Origin: Gordius sp. MW1
Lineage: Eukaryota; Nematomorpha; Gordioida; Gordea; Gordiidae
Assembly: GCA_964036665.1 (NCBI GenBank)
Contig: OZ038528.1
Span: 21,501,245 to 21,565,244 of the forward strand
DNA length: 64,000 nucleotides
Reading direction: 5' to 3'
Positions 1 through 12,300 of the stretch are shown in pieces. The notes under the pieces are model-generated. The model made no database searches, was not told where the DNA came from, and was given only the letters and a program-made list of their open reading frames with translations. The translations under genes were made by a program, and so were the position numbers. The stretch's first letter is position 1; every line of letters begins with the position of its first letter.

Positions 1-172
1 ACCGTAAAAGATTACACAAGTTAGAGTTGTTTTATAAATTCTAAGTTTTTGTCAAATTTGTTTTAAAAAATAAGCTCGCAATGGTTACAGGTTGTAAGCG
101 CATATATAAATAATAAATGCTAAGTGGTTTTTAAATTATTTCTGCATACTTACGTCATTGTACAAATATTAA

Positions 173-349
173 TGTTGTAAAAACGGCTGCGTTTGTTTGG
201 TCGATCTTTGGTTTACCCGCCTGTTTTTTCAAATTTCGACTAAGCCTAGAGGTAGACTAAAAAAATCGGACCAAAAAATATTTGGTCTATTTATGTATGG
301 TCGCTAAAAACAAAGGTCGCCCAAACAAAACCCAGCCGTTTTTACAACA
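173..349. mobile_element. MITE, TGTTGTAAAAA-end family, complete copy
   Basis: A 177-bp element with terminal inverted repeats: TGTTGTAAAAACGGCTG on the left and its complement ending TTTTTACAACA on the right. Inner repeats TTTGGTCG and CGCCCAAAC are also inverted. The left flank is TTAA and the right flank TTAT, which hints at a 4-bp TTAA-like target, but other copies do not confirm this. It has no coding capacity. It is the cleanest reference copy for the split copies at 10080-10882 and 48771-51806. Confidence 0.8.
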
Positions 350-3209
350 TTATCAAATTAACCTTATAATAATTATATTATTTTGAAATTGTAAACGAGA
401 GCCAGCCCAGTTAAGATTTAGGTTTTCTATTGCCTCCTCCAGTCTGCAAGATCTTTTATGACAAAATTTTTAACCAGTTAATACAAACAAAAGGCATTCT
501 CGCATTTGGCTAATAAATTCATTCTAGCATCCAGCTTACATGGCAAATACTTTTCAAACACTTTTTAATCAAAATAAAACGAAAAATGAAAGACAGTTTG
601 AAATAAAATTAAGGAACTTAAAAAACAATCCTAAGTATTAACGGGAACTAGTAAAATTCCGTTATGATAATAATATTATAGTTCGGTACCTATAGTCGGC
701 GTAAGTGAAGCTACTTGCAAACTTGAATTTCGCGGAATCTTTATTTATGGAGAGATTCTAAAAAAAACAATAAATTGCATAGCAATTAATATGTAAAATG
801 TAATTTTCGAAATATGACATAATAACACCATAGCATGGGGGGGCACTAACCCTTCTCGTTTCCCTCTAACAAGGCCCATGTTTTAAAGGCAAATTGCGCA
901 AAAATTTAAAGCAACTAAGTAACTATTACAAAAATCATTAGGTAGAACGCAAATTACGTTACGACGTTATAAACTAACATCGTTGAATACCTCGGTCATC
1001 GCTATCGACATTTTGAGAAGAAAATCTGTCCTACTTTTTCTCTCTATTACAAGGTCATTGCAAAATTTAATGACCGAAAAGAGACACGTTCAAACATATT
1101 TTTAGTTGTACAAAGAACAAAAAAACTTATTTTAAACGTTTTATTTGGATAAACAGCAAATCAATTTATTAAGTAATCATTATAGTTTGAGCAGGGGCAC
1201 AAAAAGATTTGTTTTGAAGTTTAAAAATATTAACCACAAAATAGGGATTCACAATGTTATGCCAGAATATTGACGTGATTATGCAGGTCTGAGTAAAATG
1301 CGAAAGATCGTAAAAAACTTAATACCGAGCTATTGATCAACCTAAAATTTTTATCTCCATAATGGTTTCCTGTTCTGTCACTTTGGCAAGAAAGATTGGC
1401 GTTTTTTGAATAGATGGGAAAGGGATGCCCCAAAGCCAAATTCTCACCCAGCTTTATTTTACGGCAAAAAATCGGCGTTTAAATAGCGAAATATAATTAT
1501 AAATCTTTATCCGACAATGGCCATTGTTGGCTCTTGACGAATCTGATGAATAGTTTTTCATTTATATCATTTTATGCTCATATTTTGTGGATCATTTTTA
1601 ACTAATATGGAAATTTAATTTAAAAAAAAATATTTGAAAATTCTTGATTATGTTTTGAAATAGAAATAAAAAGTAAATCCGATGTAGGGATATTTATTAA
1701 GAACGAAACCATAATATGGCGGTAATAATCAGGTTACATGCTAAAAAAACTAGAGATTTTAATTTAAAAAAAGCCACTAGATAGCATTAATTAAAATTTA
1801 ATGAGTATTTATTTGCATCATTAGTACATGGGACTTATTATCTTCATTAAAGCTATTAAAATCAAATATATACCAATGAACCATCATTAAAAAACTTCCA
1901 AAATCGACTATCTTTAAAAATAATCACCTCTTAAATAGGTGTTGCAATAAAGGGGTACATTTTTAAAATTTTGGTCTCTAGATCTCTAGTTTTATTTAAG
2001 GATTACTTTACCTCGCCTCACTTGTAATATAATCTGTTATATATGCTTTATGTATTTATTTTAGATTATTTTTAACGATTTATAACAAATTAACTTTTAT
2101 TTATAAAAATATCAATTTTTTACTATGAAAAAATTTATTTTAGGATATGTAATTTCTTCCCAACATTATAAAAATACATGCTTATTCTAGGACAATTGAC
2201 CTAATAGAAGTAGCAGAAAGAGCTATCTGAGTGTACTCTTTAAAAAGCTCGTAAGACCACAGAAGAAAAACTTTATAATACACACATATTTTCTTTTTTT
2301 TGCAACCTTAATTCCAAAAAAAATTAGTGTTGTTTTTCAGTTAAAATCCCCAATACCTCATTTTAAAATAATCCCATATTTGTTATTGCTGAGGATGGTA
2401 AAATTTGAAATAATAATAAAATTATTCAAAAACCGCTGGCCGCTAATGTATTAAGAATGTATATTGTTAACCTGCAGTAAGCGATATATGTAAACGTATT
2501 GCCGGGCTATGCTCTTTAAGTGATTGCAAATGTCGGGAAAAGCCAATAGATCGCGACTTGCCAATAATTCTTCTTTCGTGTAGTAGAGGGGTGTACTAAA
2601 AGTGTCCGGCAAAAATCCTTAATAAATTAATAATAATAATAAGATCATTAATTTGGCAATATTTGTACATAAAATATATATATGACATATTTTCAAACAA
2701 ATATAGCCTCTATTTCAAAAATTTTAGTGTTCGTAACATACCTGTAATATGTCAAAATTTTGTGCCTCAATTAATTTTTATAACCAATCCAAACAAATAT
2801 GCCACACGTTTAAAAGGAATACATAAAAATTGAATAAGCCAATTTTAATATGCTTAGTCCCATCCCATGGATGAACTATTTGAGCCACTTCCATGAAAAT
2901 TGTAAAATTTAAGAACATAGGGTGCCTGGCAAATTTATAAATGCAGATTATTATAAAGATGATTAAAGATGAAAAGCAAACTTAATTAGCTGATAAATTT
3001 GTAATAGTTGTTTTAAATTTTGGCAATAAAAAGCACATACTTATGAAGCTTAAAATAACAAAAACCAAGGAGTCCAGCAAGATAATTGGGAGGGGAGAGC
3101 TGGGTTAGGGCTTATTTTTGCAGTAGTGTACACATGTATTACAGCTCAAAAAAATGTATTGCATTTTATGATCGTTTACTTGTGAGCAATATTCATGTTA
3201 TATCGTTAG
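350..3209. other. Non-coding AT-rich stretch
   Basis: I see no gene in this 2.9 kb. It is AT-rich with short stop-free runs only. At 771-788 there is a copy of the palindrome-like motif ATTGCATAGCAATT, which forms the ends of the element at 45840-47038. A G run occurs at 837-843. Confidence 0.5.
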
Positions 3210-4332
3210 CAGAGGTCAGATTTGTTTGGAATTTTATGCCCGAACCCGGCTCGGTTTAATTCTCTAACCTCATTGCCCGCCCGAACCCTTCTAAGTGTCC
3301 CGGACCCGCCCGAAACATTAGAGCTGCCCGGCCCGAAATATTAAATTTGCCTGTTAGGCCCGAAATTTTGCGATCTCAAATTCTTTCAACCACTATTAGA
3401 AAATAAGCATTAAATTAATGGCATATTGAATAAAACAAATATAGCAATATTTTATTATTCTGGACAAAATCTAGTTTCCTATATTATTTAAAAGTCGAGT
3501 GATTTTTCCAAATGAAACTTTTGATCTTTAATTTTAATCTTAATTGGTAAAAAAAGTAGTATTTGGTCTTTCTAAATTATTTGGCCAGAATTTCTTCAAC
3601 ATATTGTCATCACTAACAAAACCGCTCTAAGTCACAATATTTAATATACTAATTGCTAGTTAGGTACAAACATGTTAGAACGTTTACAAATCATATAACA
3701 GTAAAATATTAATTGAATGCAGCCGATGTCCATGAAAATATTTAAGTAGCAATTTCATATTTTATAAATAATCTTAAAATAAACAAAATTATACTTCCCT
3801 TTTGGGTTAACCCGTTTAAACCCCCACCCTATAAATAAACTTCTTAGGGGATAAAATTTGTTAAATTAGTCAATCTGTGCTCTTAGAACTTACTTTTTTG
3901 ATAAAAAAAAACAATGATTTATCAATAGAATCTAAATGTAATATATGGAATTTTTTTTTTAATTAAAAGCAAAACATGAAAAGTGTAGAAATTTATTATT
4001 ATAAAAATAAGGAATCGCTTGGCGATAGCAACGAGTGATAAGGGAATGATAAAAACAAATTGGGGAAGCTTTGTTAAACCAAATAATATTTGGTGGTTTG
4101 GGCAAAAAGGGACGGATGGCGAAATCAAGTCTTAACTCTTTTAGCATTTTCATGTACAATCAAATAAAAAAGTAACAAAATAATACATTATCTAAAAAAT
4201 TTCATTATGCCTGAATGGCCCAAATCCTATCATCATGCCCCCTGGCCCCTCTAAAAATAAAAATTCGGGACAGTTGCCCAGCCCCGTGGGCTGGGGCAGG
4301 TTTAAGCAGTGGGCTGGGCAATCTGGTCTCTG
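3210..4332. mobile_element. hAT-type non-autonomous element
   Basis: The left end CAGAGGTCAGATTTG and the right end CAATCTGGTCTCTG are imperfect inverted repeats. The element is flanked by near-identical 8-bp sequences: ATCGTTAG at 3202-3209 and ATCGTTTG at 4333-4340. The end sequence and 8-bp duplication fit the hAT superfamily. The interior is AT-rich with subterminal blocks of CCCGAACCCGGC / CCGCCCGAAA type. No transposase is recognisable. Confidence 0.75.
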
Positions 4333-4340
4333 ATCGTTTG

Positions 4341-5292
4341 CTTGTAATTTAAAATATCAGAAAAATAACTTTCATGCTATATATAACACATAAATAGCTC
4401 ATAACTTAAACTAGGCATGATTTTGGAGTAATATTTATATTCAATACAAATTAGCTTGCTAAATTGCTTATCTAGACTTCAGCCTATCACAAATAAGATA
4501 ACTAATGTTGGCATCATATAAAAAATTCTAGAACCAATATAAGGTTGCCAAGGAGATTTGTCATCATAAGCTTGATCGAGAAGATAGAGCGCTAATGATA
4601 TATTTGGCATCTTGGATAGCAATGGATCTTCATATATAGAACTTTCTTTTAATCAAACCAAATATTGTAACTAATTATTATTTTATGATACTTTATAAAG
4701 ACATATTTTTAAAAGGCACAAAATACAAAGATATACTTTGAATAATCTTATACAGATCACTAAACAATAGTATAGATGTTCGAGGTATAAAGGCAATTGG
4801 TTCTTCTTTCTAATTTTAAAATTATCTTTATAAATTAAAAATATACTTTGATAGGCTCAAGAGAATATACACCAAATCCATGTAATTTACTTTCCACAAG
4901 ATTTATCTTATTAAGTAATTTAATGTTATGGCAACTCAACCACTTGCAAAACACATCTTTTTGAGCATATCTATCTTTTGGCTTACTTATAAACCCATAA
5001 TCTAACTATATAGTTCTTAAAATAAAGTTATGTACTCTTTTGAATGTTTAACAAATGTACTAAAATTTCATTTATTGATAAAATTTGCTTTAATTGTTCA
5101 GGTGGAGAATCAACCGCAGTCAAGCAAACTAAAAATTGTCATTACATATTTATTGATCATTACTGGGCATAAGTTGTAGCATCCATTGTTCTGTTTCAAG
5201 TTTTATATTTGATAAAAATTTAGTTTGCTTTTTATTCATTCATATGTTAAAGGCATATGGGTACATTTTTTAAATTATGAGCAATGTTTGAA
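4341..5292. other. Non-coding AT-rich spacer
   Basis: No gene or recognisable repeat is visible between two hAT-type elements. Confidence 0.45.
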
Positions 5293-5300
5293 CAGCATTG

Positions 5301-8300
5301 CAGGGTTTCTTTCAGGGGGGAGCCCGGGGGGGTATTACCCCCCCGGGCAATTTCAAATGCCCCCCCGGGGAGTTTTGATTGAAGAAAGCATGATTCAAGA
5401 ACTCAAGTTCCATCATGAAGTAATAAATTATATTAATAAGCTAAAATTGAAATTCAATAAATTATTTTAATTTGTCAATAAAAAAAATATAAAATTGGCG
5501 AAATTAAATTTTTTTTACAAATCAGGTGGTAATCATTCATAAACATAAATAAATTTTGAATTGCATGTTTGGAAATCATAAAAGAACTCTTTTACACTAC
5601 TTTAGTAAAAAGGAAAAGCCTAATAAAAAAGATGGTAAATATGATTTAATTTGGAATAATTTTAATTATGCAACAGGTGAAGATGTGAATAATTGTTCTG
5701 TAGAAAAAACTCTGGTTTGTTCCATTCAATGTTATAATGAAAAGGATGGTATTTATATTTATATTGGTCATTTTAAATGTATATTAATATTAACTAATGA
5801 TAATTTGCTTGCAAGTTGCAAGCATGTAAAAAAGATCTTTTTTGCTTAATAAATTTATGTATTATGAAAAGGTGAGGATAATTCTGTGGAGAAACTGGTT
5901 TATTCCATAGATTGTCAAAATGAAAAAGATGGTATTTACATTTATACACACAAAATAATGTTTATAACTAATGATAATAGCTTCCAGCAGTGAAATTAAC
6001 AATAACATGAACTCTGAAAGAGGCAAGAAAGATTAGATTTTAAGTATTATATATATTTTCATGTTTTAGGTCAAGATGAAAATTGTAATTCTGCTAGAGT
6101 GGGGAAAACTGTCTCTTCTTTTTCTTATGATAAAAATGCTGGTAATTAAAATTATGCAAGTTGTTTTTATTTTATTAATTTTTATTGATAAAGATGAATG
6201 TATTGGCAGCTCTACTAATTGCTCAGTCTCTGAAAGTGAAAAGCATGGGAAAAATTTAAAACTTAAACCATCATATAAATTTATGATTTCATGGACATCT
6301 AAATACAAATGGCTAATTTTTGATGAAGCCTTAGGTGGGGCTTTATGCTCTGTCTGTTCTATTTACAACAAAAACGATTTATTTATACAACAAAAAACAA
6401 AGGGTGTGTTCATGTCCCGTTTACAAATTACAGAAAAGCACAGGAGAAAGAGGAAAGCTTTTAAAACATGAACGATCTGAATACCATAGAAAGGCAATGG
6501 CCTTTGAAAATATGCGCCATAAACACCAGCCGGTTCATGCTATCCTTAATCATCAATCTGATGCTGAAATTGCGGAAAATAAGCAAGCTTTCAAAATATT
6601 GATGAAAAGTCTATACTTCTTAATCAAGGAAGATGTTTCCTATACAACGAAATATGAAACCATTATAAAAAATTTGATGGCCCTCTGCATTTCAGACTTA
6701 CCAAAATGGTTAAATAAACGAAGTGAACGTTCTACATATTGTAGTAAAGATACCGCCAACGAGTTATTGCAATCAATGGGCGAGGTTCTTGATAAAATAA
6801 TAATTGCAGAACTTAAAGGCAAAGATTTTTCTTTAATGGCAGATGAATCAACCAATATTGCCAACCAATCCGAACTTTCGATATGTGTTAGGTATGTCTC
6901 TGAGGGTGCGATTATAGAAAAGTTTTTGTGTATAGTCCCCCTTTTAAACACTTGTTCGGATACAATTTTTAATTGTATTGAAAACCAAATTAATAAAAGG
7001 GGCCTCTCTCTATATAACATTGTTGCTTGTGGATTTGATGGGGCCGCAAACTTTTCAGGCTGTATTTCTGGAGTACACAAACTGATTTCTAAAAAAATTG
7101 GGATAGATGTCCATTCATTGCAGAGCCCATGTCTTATCTCTTGCAGTTACAAGTGCAAGAAATAAATTTCCTTATGTCAAAAGATTTTTTTTATCGTGAA
7201 TGACATATATAAACTCTTCCATCAGTCACCTAAAAGAGAAAATATTTTTCATGAAATCCAACAGATCTTGGAAGAACCTATTCTCAAGATTCCCCAGCCT
7301 ACCGATATACGTTGGCTCAGTCATTACAATACTCTAAACGCCAGTAAAAGAGCTTATGGGTCTATAATGATGACCTGTGAACATCTCCATAAAGATGGGG
7401 CAGATTTAGCCTCCTTAGCAGGAGGCATACTCCTTGAAATGCGGAAATCCAGCTTCTTATTGACGCTTTGTTTGTTAGTTGATATATTGGGTTCCGTATC
7501 TCAATTAAGCAAATGTCTACAAAAAGCTGACCTACCAGTGGAATCCCTTCCGTCATTAATAACGTCGGTAACGTCTCATTTAGAATCCATTTATGACAAT
7601 ATAGTAGGACTTGAAAATAATGATTTTTTTATAAATTATTATGCCTTAATGACAAAAGTATCACTGAAATGTGACATTAGTGAAAATAAAGCCTGCAAAG
7701 AATCTCTGGGAAAGTTTACTAAGACTGTTAAATCTGAAATTAATAATAGGTTCAATAAATCTGCAGTTGAGCTTATTTCAGGATGCTCATTTTTCCAGAG
7801 TTTTGAAAGGCTCCAACAGATCCGAGAATCTGACGTAAAAATGATGTGTCGTCATTTTCACGACGTTGACGAAGAATATCTTTATGCCGACATAAAATCA
7901 TTCAAATTTCTTGCAGCTACTTTGAATGGACCAGAATCAGAAACACCTTTAAAATTTATTCAAAAATGCAATTTGGGGTATGAAGAGTTGAAACGGTTCG
8001 GTGCCAAACTAATGACAATACCTTTGTTAACGGCGACTGTTGAAAGGTCCTTTAGTGCAATGAACCGAATTATGGTTGCATTAAGAAACAGGCTAGGGGA
8101 GATATCTTTAGACCACTGTATGAGAATATCTATAGAAGGGGCTGACCTTCCTACTGAAGAATATCTAGATATGGCGATGAAGGAGTATGCCTTTAAAAAA
8201 CAAAGAAGAATTCGGTTACTTTCTTAAAAGAACACTTGCCCGTTAAAATATTACATGTAGAACATGTATTTATTTAATGATTATGCGTGTGTGTATCTAT

Positions 8301-8434
8301 TTATATATCACTTATATCACCAATAAAAATCAGTAAATATTATACAAAATGGTTTAGAAATTAAAAAAAATTTTACCCCCCCCCCCGAAATTGAAAATAC
8401 ACCCCCCGGAGCATTTTTTCTGAAAGAAACCCTG
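5301..8434 (+). mobile_element. hAT transposon, near full length
   Basis: This 3134-bp element starts with CAGGGTTTCTTTCAG and ends with the complement CTGAAAGAAACCCTG. It is flanked by a perfect 8-bp target duplication, CAGCATTG (5293-5300 and 8435-8442). Subterminal G/C-runs (GGGGGGAGCCCGGGGGG near the left end, polyC near 8377) lie just inside the repeats. The interior encodes a ZMYM1-like hAT transposase that is broken by frameshifts. The intact duplication suggests fairly recent insertion, yet the transposase is dead in this copy or the indels are sequencing errors. Confidence 0.95.
5556..8227 (+). pseudogene. hAT transposase (ZMYM1/TTF-finger type), frameshifted
   Basis: The N-terminal LLHYFSKKEKPNKK stretch (near 5587) and the WLIFDEALGGALCSVC zinc-finger-like block (near 6309) match the TTF/ZMYM1-like hAT class. 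Next come the catalytic-type blocks FSLMADESTNIANQSE (near 6826) and ACGFDGAANFSG (near 7027), and a C-terminal dimerisation block ERSFSAMNRI...LRNRLGEISLDH (near 8041). The reading frame changes several times: around 6405-6460, near 7116 where the HCRAHVLSLAV motif continues in another frame, and near 7187, where a run of T is followed by a stop before the frame of 7196-8227 resumes. The product would act on the element's own ends. Between 5680 and 6250 the N-terminal part contains three or four diverged copies of a segment of about 190 bp. Confidence 0.9.
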
Positions 8435-8442
8435 CAGCATTG

Positions 8443-9306
8443 AAAATGTAAGAGCTCATGAGCGTAATATGGCCAGAGGGGAAAGACCCTTTGTTTTAAA
8501 GTTTTAATAAACCTAACAATATTTTGGTAAAAAAATTGAATAAACTCTGAATATCATGAAATGTTAAAAAATTTTCGCAGTCGAAAGCGGTTCCTGACCA
8601 GAGATTTTTAATATAGTCATGGCAAACTCCAAAATTTCCCAAGCCTCAAAATTTTACAAGTCTTTATTTGCTCATCTTAATATAATTATGCTGATGAGAG
8701 CATGGTTTGGCTCAATATATTTAGCGTTGCTTTGGCCTTTGCATGACCATTTACAGCTTATGTGGATGTTTTTGATCTTATTTAAAGGTTATTATAATTG
8801 AAATTGTTTGTTAATATATAAAAGAATTTATTACTAACTTTTATTTAATATATTTTTCATAGCTTAAAATCGTCATGAATAGCAATTATAACTTGCCAGA
8901 ATATAATTTTTCGTAGAATTACATGTATAAACATGTGAGTTGCTCATTATAACTCACCATTCTAGTTAAACTTTCGACATCTTATTATCAAATAGATTTT
9001 GAAATTACTAGTATCTTTTCGCTCCATATAGCTCTAATTTTCAAATCTACCAAACTACAAAGCAATGTGAGATGATTTACATAAATTTTAAATTTGTAAT
9101 ATTTCTTGATAATAAAAAGTTTCAGCCGATGACAATCTTATTATTGAAATTATAAGGAAAAAAATCTAAACCATTCAAATTAACACAATTTAGTAAATAA
9201 ATACTGGATATTTTCAGGTGAGAAATTTATTTATAAACCGTAAACTCTGCGGTAATTTACAATATATGTTTAAATATGTACAACTTTGCATTCAAACAAT
9301 GTATTT
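8443..9306. other. Spacer downstream of PLRG1
   Basis: AT-rich sequence between the hAT element and the PLRG1 stop codon. I see no coding region; it includes the PLRG1 3' untranslated region at its right side. Confidence 0.45.
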
Positions 9307-12300
9307 TCAAAATCGTTTTCTCTTCAATAATTCCGGTTTCCAGTTCAAAGGATGCGTTTCTTCCGTCTTAACGATAAAATAAGGTAATATCCATAATTTA
9401 TGAATCGAATCAAGAAATATAGGCGACTTATGGCACAATAATTTGTCTGATATAAAATTCATAAATATGTAGTAACTTTAAAACAGTTACTTAATCATGC
9501 TTTACAAGGCTCGACAAAAATCAAATGAACATATGCTGCTCCTGATTAAATCCCTAATTTCAAGCTTACCAAAAATATTTATTTTGAAGTCGGACTGGTT
9601 AAATGAGCAAACCAAATCACGTTTTAATTAGGACAAAAATGTTCTAATTATAATCTTGCAATGTTATTCCTCCGTATAAATAATCGATTATTTTGACCCC
9701 TCAAGGTTATAAACGAAATGCATTAATGGCATTCCATGTCAAATCACCCCGTTTTAGGCCGACCCCTTCAGATTTAAATGATTTTTGCTGATAATGTAGA
9801 AATTATGGATATTATAAATTTCTAAAAGTTTTAGCTCATTTGGACCACTACTTTTTGTTATACTCTATAATTTTTCTAAAAATTATAATACTAACGCCAT
9901 AAAAAGTTATTCGCTATTTTAATTTGTTTAATATACACAGTTTCTACATTTTCATCCTCATAAAAATCTGAGAGGAAACTATCATCAGGTCTTTCAGCTG
10001 GCTTAATCAAACAAATGACAGCAAAAATGCCTTTTAAAAACAATATACTTCAAAACGAAATACTATAGTTCAAAATAAGTGTTGTAATAACGGCTGGTTT
10101 TGTTTGGTCGACCTTAGGTTTAAATTAGAGATGCACCGATACCACTATTTTATGCCGATACCGATACCAGCCGATACTTAAGATTTTTTTGCCGATACCG
10201 ATACCATGCCGATACTTATAATAAAAAAAATTTTTATACTAAAAAATATATGCAAATTAAATATTATAAATTAAGTCACATCCAAATTTTGGTAGATCAG
10301 AATTTTGACGATAAAACAATTGTAATTATAATTTATAATATAATATTAATTTATAATAATAAATTTTGTTATTAATTAATTCAAAAGTATTGTGATTAAT
10401 AGATCAAAAAAGAAATTTAAATTATATAATAATTTTTAAAATAAAACAATATTTACTTAAAAGCGCAGTTATTCGGAACAGATGGTCAATGAGTTTATTA
10501 TACTCCACATAGAAATATTTATAGCCAATCAAATGAAACAATTTTCAAAAAATTAAAAAAGTCCTCTATTTTTTAATGGTAGGAGATACTATAAATATTA
10601 TTTTTTGAGTTTCATATTGAAAAAGGTATCGGCTTGGTAATTGCCGATACTAGCAAAGTATCGGGCCGATTCTTTTGGCAAGGTATCGGCGCCGATACCA
10701 TGCCGATACTTGGTATCGGTGCATCTCTAGTTTAAATCGACTAAACATAAACAGACAAAAGCTTGTTTTGGTCTGCTAATCTTAGTCGGGTAAACAGATC
10801 GAAGATTTGTTGGTCAAACATTTGGTCTGTTTATGTGTGATCGACAAGGTCGACCAAACGAAACCCAGCCGTTTTTACAAGACTAGCTTAAATGTCGTGT
10901 GAGTTTTACCGCTTCTTCGTCTTCTTTGTACATTTTAATAGTTTTATCGGCTTCACAAGTTATGAGACGGGTCCCCGACTTATCAAAACCCATAGCGAAT
11001 ATGCCAGCTTCACTTTCGATCGAACCCGTCTGAACGGGTGTTTTGATTTGTTGAAAGTTGTGAGCCGATTTCCAGTCCCAGAAATATAGGCTACCGTTAT
11101 CACCTACCGTTAAATAAATCGATTAAATTTTTGGATTCCAAAATTTATCCGTAACTTAAAACCCGACCGGGAGAATTTAAGGCCGGGCTCGGACAATCTT
11201 AGATACTAAATCGTTTCTAAAAAATTATTTTTTTAAAAATAACCTACCTTTGGTTTAAAAAAAAAGTACAGAGTGCATAATTTAGTTTTTATAAAGCTAG
11301 AAATTTTTCCTTGTTTATAATCATTCTTGGATGAAAGGCGTACGATTTCGAAACAAATTTTTAAATTATAACATACCAAAAAATTAGTATTATATTATAG
11401 CAACATAATTTTTTACACACCTTATGTTCAATGTCAATTTAATCTTAAACAAAAAAGACTTTTAACGTAAAATTTAAGTAAAGGTTGGGGTATAAAGGGG
11501 TTCTAGCAAAGATTAAAAAGGAGTTTTGGGCTCGGACCGATAAAAGACATTTTTGAATATTGTTTTTAATTACCATTAACTCAACTTAGAAATTTAATGT
11601 AGCAATGAAGGTGTTAATGTTAAAATAGCCAAATTTTGGGGTCTATTTACAATTTCATACAATTTAGACTAATATATAGGGACACAAAAGAATGGGAAAA
11701 CTTTTAAAGACTCTAGTAGTCCTAAAAGACCGTAATTCAATAGTTTTTTTTACCAATAAATATACATTTTATAAGCTTTTTTAGATGGTTATAAAAGCGT
11801 TAAAATATTAGCGCACCACCAATAAATATTTTTTTAATTCTTAGATATAACCCTGTCGAGTTATACTATACTGCAAAGAATTTGCTGGAATATTATCTAA
11901 CACAGCGATGCTTTTCTGATAAGATTATCATCCAAAAAATAAAAAATTCGCAGTCATAAACATGAAATTTCCAAATTTTAACACGAAAGCAAAACATTTA
12001 CATTATGGACGTTAACAATTTTTCAAAAAACTAGGTTAATTAAATCAAGGGGGGGGGGACAATTTTAAAAATAAGATCAAAACGCAATGGCTATTTGCAA
12101 ACACATAACGATCATGCCGCTAAAAACACTTTAATGCGTGTAACCTTATTATAGTCCAAACTCCAAAGTTTGGGGAAAATTTTCTAAAAAACATGAGCGC
12201 GATTATGAAAATTTAACCTCCGGACACCATGACGTTATCTTCGTTGGCCGTCATGCAATTAATGATAGCATTATGACCGCTCATATTCTGCATGAAATCT

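Noticed and set aside
6640..7080. Minus-strand open frame of 146 codons
   Set aside because: Antisense shadow of the hAT transposase.
10892..11089. Plus-strand open frame of 65 codons
   Set aside because: Antisense of PLRG1 exon 11.
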